A stretch of DNA of 64,000 nt from UBA10677 sp045654245. Its GTDB lineage: Bacteria > Bacillota > Clostridia > Christensenellales > Pumilibacteraceae. This document shows positions 8,002-15,809 of the stretch, piece by piece. Under the pieces are notes generated by a model. It ran no database searches, was not told the DNA's origin, and saw only the letters and a list, made by a program, of their open reading frames with translations. The DNA is taken from assembly GCA_045654245.1 (NCBI GenBank), contig JAZOMX010000020.1, positions 1 through 64,000 of the forward strand, written 5' to 3'. Made by a program: the position numbers and the translations under genes. Numbering within the stretch: position 1 is the first letter of the stretch; each line of letters starts with the position of its first letter.

Positions 8002-8082
8002 TTATTTGGACACGCCATAAACACGCAAATGCCTATCTTGAACGGTAACGACCATTTGCTTTTCAACTTTATCGTATTTCAT
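8002..8082 (-). CDS. Possible 26-residue small protein or gene remnant
   Basis: An ATG at 8082 preceded by AGGAGTAAAT opens a 26-codon frame ending in TAA at 8002. The peptide starts MKYDKVEKQMVV and ends VYGVSK; it is not recognised. A good ribosome binding site with so short a frame suggests either a real micro-protein or the remaining start of a longer gene lost when the neighbouring LRR segment arrived. It is the only coding signal in 7908-8186. Low confidence. Confidence 0.25.
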   Translation of the reverse strand: MKYDKVEKQMVVTVQDRHLRVYGVSK

Positions 8083-8134
8083 ATTTACTCCTGCAAATTT
8101 TCTATATTAAAATTATAGCCTGTATTTTTTTAAT

Positions 8135-8183
8135 AATCAATACTTTTTTCTCCACCTTTTTTGATAATAATTTACTGATTTTA
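8135..8183. repeat. 49-bp direct repeat, copy 1 (3' side of the LRR gene)
   Basis: Begins AATCAATACTTTTTTC and ends GATTTTA, three bases from the LRR stop codon. It matches 9318-9366 in 48 of 49 positions (T versus C at 8176). Confidence 0.9.
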
Positions 8184-8186
8184 ATT

Positions 8187-9236
8187 TTATTCTGATAAAA
8201 ATTTTACCTCATAATGTGGCATACCACAATCCCATCCTTCTTCTTTTTCTATGCTATCCCATTGTTCAATGTTCCCTATGAATTTAATTCTACTTAAATG
8301 TGTGCACCCAGCAAAAGCCCATTCTCCTATACGTTTAACACTATTGGGGATGGTTACTTCTATAATATTTACACAATCCTCAAAAGCGCCGTCGTCTATA
8401 TTTACTATACCTTTTTTTATTACGAACTTATCATCATTTTTGCCTATCGCATATCTTATAAAATCTCTACCGTTTTTGCTATATAGATTACCATTTATAG
8501 ATTGATATACCGCATTCTTTTCATCAACACTTATTTCAATTAATTTTACACATCCCGATAATGCATTTTTACCTATACTTATAACGTTTTCTGGAATATG
8601 TATTTTAGTTAACGCAGTACACGCCTTAAATGCATAATCTCCTATAACTGATAATCCTTTCCCAAGTGAAACGTTTGATAACTTCTCACATCCCCAAAAA
8701 GCCCTATGCCCTATCGTCATAACATTATCTGGAATAGATATCTTCGTTAATTTTACGCAACAATAAAAAGATTCGCTGCCTATGCTATTAATCGTGTTTT
8801 TCATTTCCACGTCAGTCAATTCCTTACAATAAAAAAACATGCAAGCTGGTATATTGTTTATTCCTTTTCCGATTGTAACCTTTTTCAATTTTTTGCAGTA
8901 TTCAAATAAATTTCGACCTATGCTGATTACATTATCTGGTAAAATTATCTCTTCCATTTCCGTGCATTGACTAAAAGCATAGCCGTCTATTTCAGTAACA
9001 CCCTCCCCAATTTTTATATTTTTTAATTTTTCACACAAAGTAAATGCACCTTCAGATATTTTAAGCACACTTTCCCCAATTATTACCGAAGTCATTTTGA
9101 GATTTAGAAAAAAAGCTTCTTCCCCTATGCTTTTAATTTCTATCCCATTGACTTCATTTGGAATTACTATTTCTGAACAATTAATTGTCGAATAGTCATC
9201 TAATCCAATCACTTCATTGTCAACTATGTCAAACAT
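8187..9236 (-). CDS. BspA-type leucine-rich-repeat protein (LRR_5 repeats)
   Basis: 349 aa made almost wholly of about a dozen repeats near 23 residues long of the Treponema/Bacteroides BspA kind. Typical units are VTEIDGYAFSQCTEMEEI and VKRIGEWAFAGCTHLSRI. There is no signal peptide or membrane segment, so despite the family's usual surface role this one appears cytoplasmic or is exported by an unseen route. Start ATG 9236 with AGGAG eight bases upstream; the TTG at 9242 is too close to that site. The DNA is clearly more AT-rich than the neighbours, with AAA, ATA, ATT and TTA codons favoured, and the gene is flanked by a 49-bp direct repeat. Both suggest recent gain. Binding partner unknown. 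Confidence 0.85.
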   Translation of the reverse strand: MFDIVDNEVIGLDDYSTINCSEIVIPNEVNGIEIKSIGEEAFFLNLKMTSVIIGESVLKISEGAFTLCEKLKNIKIGEGVTEIDGYAFSQCTEMEEIILPDNVISIGRNLFEYCKKLKKVTIGKGINNIPACMFFYCKELTDVEMKNTINSIGSESFYCCVKLTKISIPDNVMTIGHRAFWGCEKLSNVSLGKGLSVIGDYAFKACTALTKIHIPENVISIGKNALSGCVKLIEISVDEKNAVYQSINGNLYSKNGRDFIRYAIGKNDDKFVIKKGIVNIDDGAFEDCVNIIEVTIPNSVKRIGEWAFAGCTHLSRIKFIGNIEQWDSIEKEEGWDCGMPHYEVKFLSE

Positions 9237-9317
9237 TCTCAAAACTCCTATTTATTTTGTCGTTTTATGCACAGTTATTATAAACTCTAATAACATTATA
9301 TCACGAATAATAAAGCA

Positions 9318-9366
9318 AATCAATACTTTTTTCTCCACCTTTTTTGATAATAATTTACCGATTTTA
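9318..9366. repeat. 49-bp direct repeat, copy 2 (between the LRR gene and the PFOR promoter)
   Basis: Same orientation as 8135-8183, one mismatch (C at 9359). It ends 12 bp before the PFOR -35 box. The two copies bracket a 1.1-kb segment that holds only the LRR gene. Confidence 0.9.
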
Positions 9367-9377
9367 CGCTTTATCGT

Positions 9378-9406
9378 TTGACTAATGTCGACAAAAGTTT
9401 TATAAT
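9378..9406 (+). promoter_or_regulatory. Promoter and leader of the PFOR gene
   Basis: -35 TTGACT (9378-9383), 17-bp spacer, -10 TATAAT (9401-9406). The leader of about 60 bases contains a short hairpin, AGGCT-TTTA-AGCCT (9417-9430), and ends in TTGGAGGATAACT before the ATG. Confidence 0.78.
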
Positions 9407-9471
9407 AGATAAGGTTAGGCTTTTAAGCCTAGCAATTTAGAACAAAGTAAATTCATTATTGGAGGATAACT

Positions 9472-12400
9472 ATGAAGAAAATGACCATCGACGGTAATAC
9501 CGCGGCGTCTCACGTAGCGTACGCTTTTAGTGAAGTTGCGGCTATTTACCCCATCACGCCTTCGTCTCCGATGGCGGAAGTTGCTGACGAGTGGGCAACC
9601 CTAGGCCGTACTAATATGTGGGGCCAGCCCGTTAGAATTGCTGAAATGCAATCCGAAGCAGGCGCTGCAGGTGCTGTTCACGGTTCGCTTTGCGCAGGTG
9701 CTCTTACCACCACCTACACCGCAAGCCAGGGACTTTTATTGATGATTCCGAATATGTATAAGATTGCCGGCGAACTTATGCCTATGGTAATGCACGTTTC
9801 TGCTCGTGCGCTCGCTGCTCACTCTCTTAACATTTTCGGTGACCACGCCGACGTTATGGCTTGCCGTCAAACCGGTTTTGCTATGATGGCTGACGGTTCC
9901 GTACAAGAGGTTATGGACCTTGCGCTCGTATCCCACCTTGCTACGCTTAAATCTAAAGTTCCTTTCATCAACTTCTTCGACGGTTTTAGAACTTCTCACG
10001 AAGTTTCCAAAATCGACGCTTGGGACGAGACTGACAACTACAAAGAAATCCGCGAAATCTGCGACAAAGTAGGTATCAAAGAGGCTATCGCTGACTTTAA
10101 GAGCCGTGCGCTTAACCCCGAGCATCCTATCCAAAAGGGTACCGCTCAAAACTCCGACACTTACTTCCAGAACCGCGAGACCGCAAACAGTTATTACGCT
10201 CAAGTTCCCGCTATCGTACAAGAAATGATGGACGTCGTTTCTGCAAAGTGCGGTAGAAGTTATCACCTCTTCGACTACGTTGGTGCTCCCGACGCAGAAG
10301 AAGTAGTAGTTCTTATGGGTTCGGGTACTGATGCAGTTGAGGAAACGATTAACAAACTCAACGCTATGGGTCATAAGTTAGGTATGATTAAGGTTCGTCT
10401 ATATCGTCCTTTCGCTACCGACGCTTTCATTAAGGCTATCCCCGCTACCTGCAAGAAGATGGCAGTTCTCGACAGAACCAAAGAGGCTGGCTCGCTTGGT
10501 GAGCCTCTCTACCTCGACGTTTGCTCCGCACTTTTAGAAAAGGGCGTAACGGGCATTAAAGTAGTTGGCGGTAGATACGGTCTTGGCTCGAAAGAGTTCA
10601 ACCCCTCTATGATTCTTTCCGTTTATAAGAACCTTATGGCTGACGAGCCCAAAAATCACTTCACCGTTGGTATTTACGAGGACGTAACCAACTCGTCGCT
10701 CGATTTCTCGGAGAAGTTCGACGCTGCTCCCGCTGGTTCTACCTCTTGTAAGTTCTACGGTCTTGGCTCTGACGGTACCGTAGGTGCAAACAAGAACTCG
10801 ATTAAGATTATCGGCGACAACACCGATATGTACGCGCAAGCATACTTCTTCTACGATTCTAAGAAGTCTGGTGGTATTACCGTATCGCACCTTCGTTTCG
10901 GTGAAACTCCTATCCAGTCCACTTACCTTATCGACTCTGCTGACTTCGTTCAATGCTCCAACCCCTCGTACATTATCCGTTACGATATGACGAGCGAGAT
11001 TAAAGAGGGCGGTGCTTTCCTTCTTAACGCTCCTTGGACCACGATTGAAGAACTCGAGGCTAACCTTCCTGCATCCGTAAAGAATACGCTTGCTACCAAG
11101 AAGATTAACTTCTACGTTATCGACGCAATCAAGATTGCAGCAGAACTTGGTCTCCGTGGAAGAACTAACACTATTTTGCAGTCCGCGTTCTTTATGACCA
11201 ACCCCCAAATTATGCCTTACGAGAAAGCCGTTGAACTTATGAAGTATATGGCTAAGAAATCGTTCGCTAGAAAGGGTGACGCTGTCGTTCAAATGAACTA
11301 CGACGCTATCGACTCTGCTAAGGCTAACCTCGTTAAGATTGACGTTCCCGCATCTTGGGCAACCACCACTACGGGCGCTGAAATGGTTAAGGGTGCTGAC
11401 GACGAGTACTTCCAGACTATCGTTAAGCCTATCCTTACTCTTAAGGGTGACAACCTCCCCTCCTCCGCGTTCAACGCTGACGGTTCCGTTCCCGTTGGAA
11501 CGACCAAGTTCGAGAAACGTGGCGTAGCAGTTACCGTTCCCGAAGTTGACCTCGCTAAATGTATTCAATGCGGACGTTGTTCGTTCGTTTGCCCCCACGC
11601 TTGTCTCCGTCCCGCAGTAATTCCTGCTGGCGCTGATAAACCTGCAACTCTTACCACTAAGCCCGCTACCGGTCTTGCTGGTTACGAGTACAGAATGCAA
11701 GTTTCGCCCCTCGACTGTATGGGTTGTGGCGTGTGCGCTACCGTATGCCCCGTAAAAGACGGCGGAGCAATCAAGATGATTCCTCTTGCAGATTCGCTTG
11801 CTAAGGGCGAGGCTGAAAACTGGGAATACACCGTATCTGCTCCTGACGTAGATACTTCCAAGTTCAAGAAATCTACCGTTAAGGGTTGCCAGTTCTCTAC
11901 GCCTTTGTTCGAATTCTCGGGCGCTTGCGCAGGCTGTGGCGAAACTCCTTACGTAAAAGTTCTTACCCAACAGTTCGGCGACAGAATGATTGTTGCTAAC
12001 GCTACGGGATGCTCCTCCATCTACGGCGGTTCTTCCCCCACCTGCCCCTACACCACCAACAAGGACGGCAACGGTCCTGCTTGGGCTAACTCCCTCTTCG
12101 AGGACAACGCTGAGTTCGGTTATGGTATGCACCTCGCGTACAAGGCTCGTCGCACTACCCTCGCTGAAGAAGTTAAGGCTGTTCTCGATACCGTTAAGCC
12201 CGAGACCAAGGCTGCTTTCGAAGAGTGGCTCGGCGCTATGGACGAGGCAGAGGCTTCCAAAGTTGCATCTGCAAAAGTTAAAGAGGCTCTTAAGAACGAA
12301 GACGGTCTTGAGAACATCAAGGCTAACGCTGACTGCCTAGTTAAACCTTCCTTCTGGATTATCGGTGGTGACGGTTGGGCATACGATATCGGTTACGGTG

Positions 12401-12987
12401 GACTTGACCACGTTCTAGCATCTGGCGAAGACGTAAATATCCTCGTTCTCGATACCGAAGTTTACTCCAACACTGGTGGACAAGCATCTAAGGCTACCAA
12501 CATTGGTGCTGTTGCTAAGTTCGCTGCTGCAGGTAAGAGAGTTAAGAAGAAAGACCTCGGTATGATTGCTGCATCCTACGGCTACGTTTACGTTGCTCAA
12601 TGCGCTATGGGTTCTGACCCGCAACAATTCCTCAACGCTATTAACGAGGCTGAGGCTTACAAAGGACCTTCGATTATCATTTGCTACGCGCCCTGTATCA
12701 ACCACGGTATCAATATGGCTAAGTCGCAACACGAAGAGAAGGCTGCTGTTGATTGCGGTTACTGGCAACTTTACAGATTCAACCCCGATAAGACCGAAAA
12801 GGGCGAGAATCCGTTCACGCTTGACAGCAAAGACCCGACTGGAAATTACCAAGAATTTATCCTTGGCGAGACTCGTTACGCATCTCTTAAGAAGACTCAA
12901 CCTGCTCTTGCAGACGAACTCTTCGCTAAGACCGAGAAGTCCGCTATGGATAGACTCGCTGGTTACAAGAAGATGGCTGGCAAGTAA
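9472..12987 (+). CDS. nifJ: Pyruvate:ferredoxin (flavodoxin) oxidoreductase, single-chain
   Basis: 1171 aa, full length. It oxidises pyruvate with CoA to acetyl-CoA and CO2 and reduces ferredoxin, the central step of anaerobic sugar breakdown in the cytoplasm. Domains in order: pyrimidine-binding domain (AIYPITPSSPMAE near 25-40); CoA-side domains; a ferredoxin insert with CIQCGRCSFVCPHAC near residue 697 and CMGCGVCATVCP near 747 for two 4Fe-4S clusters; the third-cluster cysteine region GACAGCGETPYVKVL near 820; and the thiamine diphosphate site GGDGWAYDIGYGGLDH near 965 with YSNTGGQASKAT. Codon use is strongly biased, as in highly expressed genes, which also leaves long antisense open frames. 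Start ATG 9472 with GGAGG. Confidence 0.97.
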   Translation: MKKMTIDGNTAASHVAYAFSEVAAIYPITPSSPMAEVADEWATLGRTNMWGQPVRIAEMQSEAGAAGAVHGSLCAGALTTTYTASQGLLLMIPNMYKIAGELMPMVMHVSARALAAHSLNIFGDHADVMACRQTGFAMMADGSVQEVMDLALVSHLATLKSKVPFINFFDGFRTSHEVSKIDAWDETDNYKEIREICDKVGIKEAIADFKSRALNPEHPIQKGTAQNSDTYFQNRETANSYYAQVPAIVQEMMDVVSAKCGRSYHLFDYVGAPDAEEVVVLMGSGTDAVEETINKLNAMGHKLGMIKVRLYRPFATDAFIKAIPATCKKMAVLDRTKEAGSLGEPLYLDVCSALLEKGVTGIKVVGGRYGLGSKEFNPSMILSVYKNLMADEPKNHFTVGIYEDVTNSSLDFSEKFDAAPAGSTSCKFYGLGSDGTVGANKNSIKIIGDNTDMYAQAYFFYDSKKSGGITVSHLRFGETPIQSTYLIDSADFVQCSNPSYIIRYDMTSEIKEGGAFLLNAPWTTIEELEANLPASVKNTLATKKINFYVIDAIKIAAELGLRGRTNTILQSAFFMTNPQIMPYEKAVELMKYMAKKSFARKGDAVVQMNYDAIDSAKANLVKIDVPASWATTTTGAEMVKGADDEYFQTIVKPILTLKGDNLPSSAFNADGSVPVGTTKFEKRGVAVTVPEVDLAKCIQCGRCSFVCPHACLRPAVIPAGADKPATLTTKPATGLAGYEYRMQVSPLDCMGCGVCATVCPVKDGGAIKMIPLADSLAKGEAENWEYTVSAPDVDTSKFKKSTVKGCQFSTPLFEFSGACAGCGETPYVKVLTQQFGDRMIVANATGCSSIYGGSSPTCPYTTNKDGNGPAWANSLFEDNAEFGYGMHLAYKARRTTLAEEVKAVLDTVKPETKAAFEEWLGAMDEAEASKVASAKVKEALKNEDGLENIKANADCLVKPSFWIIGGDGWAYDIGYGGLDHVLASGEDVNILVLDTEVYSNTGGQASKATNIGAVAKFAAAGKRVKKKDLGMIAASYGYVYVAQCAMGSDPQQFLNAINEAEAYKGPSIIICYAPCINHGINMAKSQHEEKAAVDCGYWQLYRFNPDKTEKGENPFTLDSKDPTGNYQEFILGETRYASLKKTQPALADELFAKTEKSAMDRLAGYKKMAGK

Positions 12988-13018
12988 TATTTGGCCGACA
13001 AATTAGTATAAATCAAGT

Positions 13019-13044
13019 ACGGGGCGCACATATATGCGCCCCGT
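13019..13044 (+). terminator. Strong hairpin after PFOR
   Basis: A perfect 10-bp stem, ACGGGGCGCA/TGCGCCCCGT, with a six-base loop (13029-13034), 32 bases after the PFOR stop. The following run is only TTACT, so it may be a 3' stabilising hairpin as much as a terminator. Confidence 0.6.
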
Positions 13045-13050
13045 TACTAA

Positions 13051-13106
13051 AATCGGTGTACGCACCGATTGGCTCCCCGTAAAATAGCGTACGCGTTATT
13101 TTTACT
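13051..13106 (+). repeat. Two further hairpins between PFOR and the PTS-like gene
   Basis: AATCGGTG-TACG-CACCGATT (13051-13070, perfect 8 bp) and an imperfect stem from GTAAAATAGCG to CGTTATTTTTAC (13079-13105). Between them CCCCGT (13075-13080) can also pair with the ACGGGG arm of the preceding hairpin, so two mutually exclusive folds are possible. The 12-mer TTGGCTCCCCGT (13069-13080) also occurs at 6382-6393. Confidence 0.5.
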
Positions 13107-13167
13107 TTCCTTCGTGGAACAATTCATTATAAATAATAATAATAATTAAAAAAGGAAAGTATAAATT

Positions 13168-14364
13168 ATGTTACAGCAAGAAGAAAAATTAACCACGCAA
13201 GCCGTGGAAGAAACTCAAGTAGAAAGCGGAGCCGTTCTCGTTGATAAAGCGGACGGAAACCCTTTCGGTATGGAAGTAAATAAACCTAAAAAGCAAAAGA
13301 CCCCCTCCCCCGTTTGGAAAAAGGTGCTTAGCGTTCTTAACTATATCTTTATCGACGGACTGTCGGGTATGGCGCTCGGTCTTTTCGCTACCCTTATTAT
13401 CGGAACGATAATCTCCACCGTCGGCGGTTATATCCCCGGAAAAATCGGTTACTTTATCGTTTCAATCGGTACATTTGCAAAAATGCTTATGGGCGCTGGT
13501 ATCGGAGTTGGTATGGCGTACAAACTAAAAAAAGCGCCTATGGTATCAATTTCCGCCGGTGTTGCAGGCTCGATAGGAGCGTATGCAAGCAAGATTATAG
13601 ACGGCGTAACAACGATTAGCGGTGTGGGCGAGCCCTTGGGCGCGTTCGTCGCTGCTTTCGTAGCAATCGAAGTTGGCTCGCTAGTGTCTGGCAAGACTAA
13701 AGTCGATATTATCGTTACTCCCCTAGTTGCAATTCTCTCGGGCTCGATAATAGGTTTACTCGTTGGACCGCCCATTTCGTCGTTTATGGTGGCTGTAGGC
13801 AAGGTAATTAACTACGCTACCGACCAACAACCCGTTCTTATGGGTATTTTGGTAGCCGTACTTATGGGTATTGCACTCACGCTCCCCATCTCCTCCGCCG
13901 CAATCGGCGTTTCGCTTGGACTAAGCGGTATCGCTGCGGGCGCTGCAGTCGTAGGCTGTTGCTGTCAAATGGTTGGTTTTGCCGTTATGAGTTTCCGTGA
14001 AAACAAGTGGAGCGGTATCGTTGCTCAAGGCGTTGGAACGAGTATGCTACAAATGCCTAACATTATTCGCCGTCCTATCGTGTGGTTACCGCCTATTATA
14101 GCATCCGCTATTTTAGGTCCGATTGCCTCTGCGGTATTCGGTATGACCGCTACGAAAATAGGCGCAGGTATGGGAACTTCGGGTTTAGTAGGTTGCATTG
14201 ATACTTTTACCGCTATGACTACGGCTGGCGTTTCGCCCTGGATAACGCTAGGCGAAATTGCGCTTATGCATATCGTATTGCCGGCGCTCATTTGCCTTGG
14301 CATTAGCGAACTTATGAGAAAATATAAACTTATCGGTTACGGTGACCTAAAACTTGACTTATAA
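13168..14364 (+). CDS. PTS EIIC-like integral membrane protein
   Basis: 398 aa. A hydrophilic N-terminal tail of about 50 residues is followed by nine or ten Gly/Ala-rich membrane segments (FIDGLSGMALGLFATLIIG, GAGIGVGMAYKLKKAPMVSI, GMGTSGLVGCIDTFTAM). It resembles the PTS_EIIC_2 family, EIIC-like proteins often found without their EIIA and EIIB partners; none is encoded nearby, so PEP-dependent sugar uptake is not shown. Start ATG 13168 behind AAAGGAAAG. It follows PFOR with its own hairpin-rich leader. It could be a transporter for a small organic solute. Family moderately sure, substrate unknown. Confidence 0.65.
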   Translation: MLQQEEKLTTQAVEETQVESGAVLVDKADGNPFGMEVNKPKKQKTPSPVWKKVLSVLNYIFIDGLSGMALGLFATLIIGTIISTVGGYIPGKIGYFIVSIGTFAKMLMGAGIGVGMAYKLKKAPMVSISAGVAGSIGAYASKIIDGVTTISGVGEPLGAFVAAFVAIEVGSLVSGKTKVDIIVTPLVAILSGSIIGLLVGPPISSFMVAVGKVINYATDQQPVLMGILVAVLMGIALTLPISSAAIGVSLGLSGIAAGAAVVGCCCQMVGFAVMSFRENKWSGIVAQGVGTSMLQMPNIIRRPIVWLPPIIASAILGPIASAVFGMTATKIGAGMGTSGLVGCIDTFTAMTTAGVSPWITLGEIALMHIVLPALICLGISELMRKYKLIGYGDLKLDL

Positions 14365-14377
14365 TTACTAATTAGTT

Positions 14378-14416
14378 ATAATAAGGCGGTGCATTAAAGC
14401 ATCGCCTTTATTTTTT
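14378..14416 (+). terminator. Terminator of the PTS-like gene
   Basis: AAGGCGGTGC pairs with GCATCGCCTT (one G-U), loop ATTAAA, followed by TATTTTTTT. The ribosome binding site of the next gene comes immediately after, so the MATE gene probably depends on read-through. Confidence 0.8.
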
Positions 14417-14431
14417 TCAAAAAGGAACGCT

Positions 14432-15763
14432 ATGAGAATTAAACTTTCCGACCATTTTACTTATAAAAAACTTTTGCGTTTTTGCTTTCCATCTATTATT
14501 ATGATGGTTTTCACTTCCGTTTACGGTATCGTGGACGGCTTTTTCGTGTCTAACTTTGCAGGAAAAACGGATTTTGCATCCGTCAATTTTATTATGCCAT
14601 ACCTGATGATACTCTCCGCCGTTGGCTTTATGTTCGGCGCTGGAGGCTCGGCACTCGTCGGAAAATCTCTTGGAGAGGGCGAAAACGAGAGGGCGAACAA
14701 ACTCTTCTCTCTTATCGTTGCTACGACTGTCGTTTTGAGCGTAATTCTTACCGTTCTAGGACTAATTTTTCTGCGCCCCGTTGCAAAACTTTTAGGCGCT
14801 GAAGGACGATTACTTAACGCTTGCGTTCGTTACGGACAAATTATCATATTCTTTCAAACGGCGTATATGCTACAAATTTTCTTTCAAACGCTATTCGTTA
14901 CTGCAGAACGCCCAAAACTAGGACTACTATTCACGGTAGCGTCGGGTTGCACTAATATCGTTTTGGACGCACTTTTCGTAGGAGTGCTTAGGTGGGGAAT
15001 CGAGGGTGCTGCGTGGGCAACGATTTCCAGTCAAGCCGTAGGCGGAATAGGACCGCTATTCTACTTCTTGTCCAAGCGCAACAAGTCTTTGCTCCGTATC
15101 GTCAAGCCGTCTTTCGATATTAAGGCTATCTTGAAAGCGTCGGGGAACGGCTCAAGCGAACTTATGGGCTTTATCTCGTCGTCGCTCGTCGGTATGCTCT
15201 ATAACGTGCAACTTATGAAATACGCCGGTGAAAACGGAATAGCGTCATACGGCGTAATTATGTACGTAAGTATGATTTTTAGCGCGATTTTCATAGGCTA
15301 TTCTATCGGCTCTTCGCCCGTAATCAGTTATCATTACGGCGCAAACAACCATAACGAACTACAAAATCTCAAAAGAAAAAGTTTAATGATTACGACGATT
15401 ACCTCGCTAGTTATGTTCACGCTTTGTTTTATCCTAGCCTCGCCACTTTCTACCCTCTTCGTTGGATATGATAAAACGCTATTCGAAATGACGAAACGCG
15501 GTTTTAGATTTTTCGCTTTTGCGTATCTGTTTTGCGGATTTGCAATATTCGGTTCGTCTTTCTTTACTGCGCTTAATAACGGTCTAGTTTCGGCAATCCT
15601 CTCGTTTTTACGAACGCTCGTATTCCAACTTGGCGCAATACTACTCCTTCCGCTTTGGTTTGGTCTAGACGGAATTTGGCTTTCCCTAATCGTAGCCGAA
15701 GTTATGGCGTTTACACTATCGTTCGTATTCTTAATCGCTATGCGCAAAAAATACAATTATTAA
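14432..15763 (+). CDS. MATE family efflux transporter
   Basis: 443 aa with about twelve membrane segments in two homologous halves, the layout of the multidrug and toxic-compound extrusion family (Na+- or H+-driven export of drugs or metabolites). Typical features: MMVFTSVYGIVDGFFVSNFAGK at the start, a Gly-rich FGAGGSALVGKSLGEGE after the second helix, and FQTLFVTAERPKLG. Start ATG 14432 with AAAAAGGAACGCT. It is followed by a bidirectional terminator. Substrate cannot be inferred. A second, different MATE gene lies at 30.6-32.0 kb. Confidence 0.92.
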   Translation: MRIKLSDHFTYKKLLRFCFPSIIMMVFTSVYGIVDGFFVSNFAGKTDFASVNFIMPYLMILSAVGFMFGAGGSALVGKSLGEGENERANKLFSLIVATTVVLSVILTVLGLIFLRPVAKLLGAEGRLLNACVRYGQIIIFFQTAYMLQIFFQTLFVTAERPKLGLLFTVASGCTNIVLDALFVGVLRWGIEGAAWATISSQAVGGIGPLFYFLSKRNKSLLRIVKPSFDIKAILKASGNGSSELMGFISSSLVGMLYNVQLMKYAGENGIASYGVIMYVSMIFSAIFIGYSIGSSPVISYHYGANNHNELQNLKRKSLMITTITSLVMFTLCFILASPLSTLFVGYDKTLFEMTKRGFRFFAFAYLFCGFAIFGSSFFTALNNGLVSAILSFLRTLVFQLGAILLLPLWFGLDGIWLSLIVAEVMAFTLSFVFLIAMRKKYNY

Positions 15764-15767
15764 ACTT

Positions 15768-15801
15768 AAAAAAACCTTGCTTAACAAAGCAAGGTTTTTT
15801 G
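15768..15801. terminator. Bidirectional terminator between MATE and M20 peptidase genes
   Basis: A perfect 12-bp stem, AAAACCTTGCTT/AAGCAAGGTTTT (15771-15782 and 15787-15798), with loop AACA, A-run before and T-run after. Confidence 0.92.
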
Positions 15802-15809
15802 TTTGACTT

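Noticed and set aside
8187..9236. LRR segment as an insertion sequence
   Set aside because: There is no transposase and there are no terminal inverted repeats; only long direct repeats flank it.
10534..12132. A 532-codon open frame antisense to the PFOR gene
   Set aside because: PFOR uses few codons whose complement is a stop, so long antisense frames arise by codon bias. The translation has no recognisable domain and no ribosome binding site.
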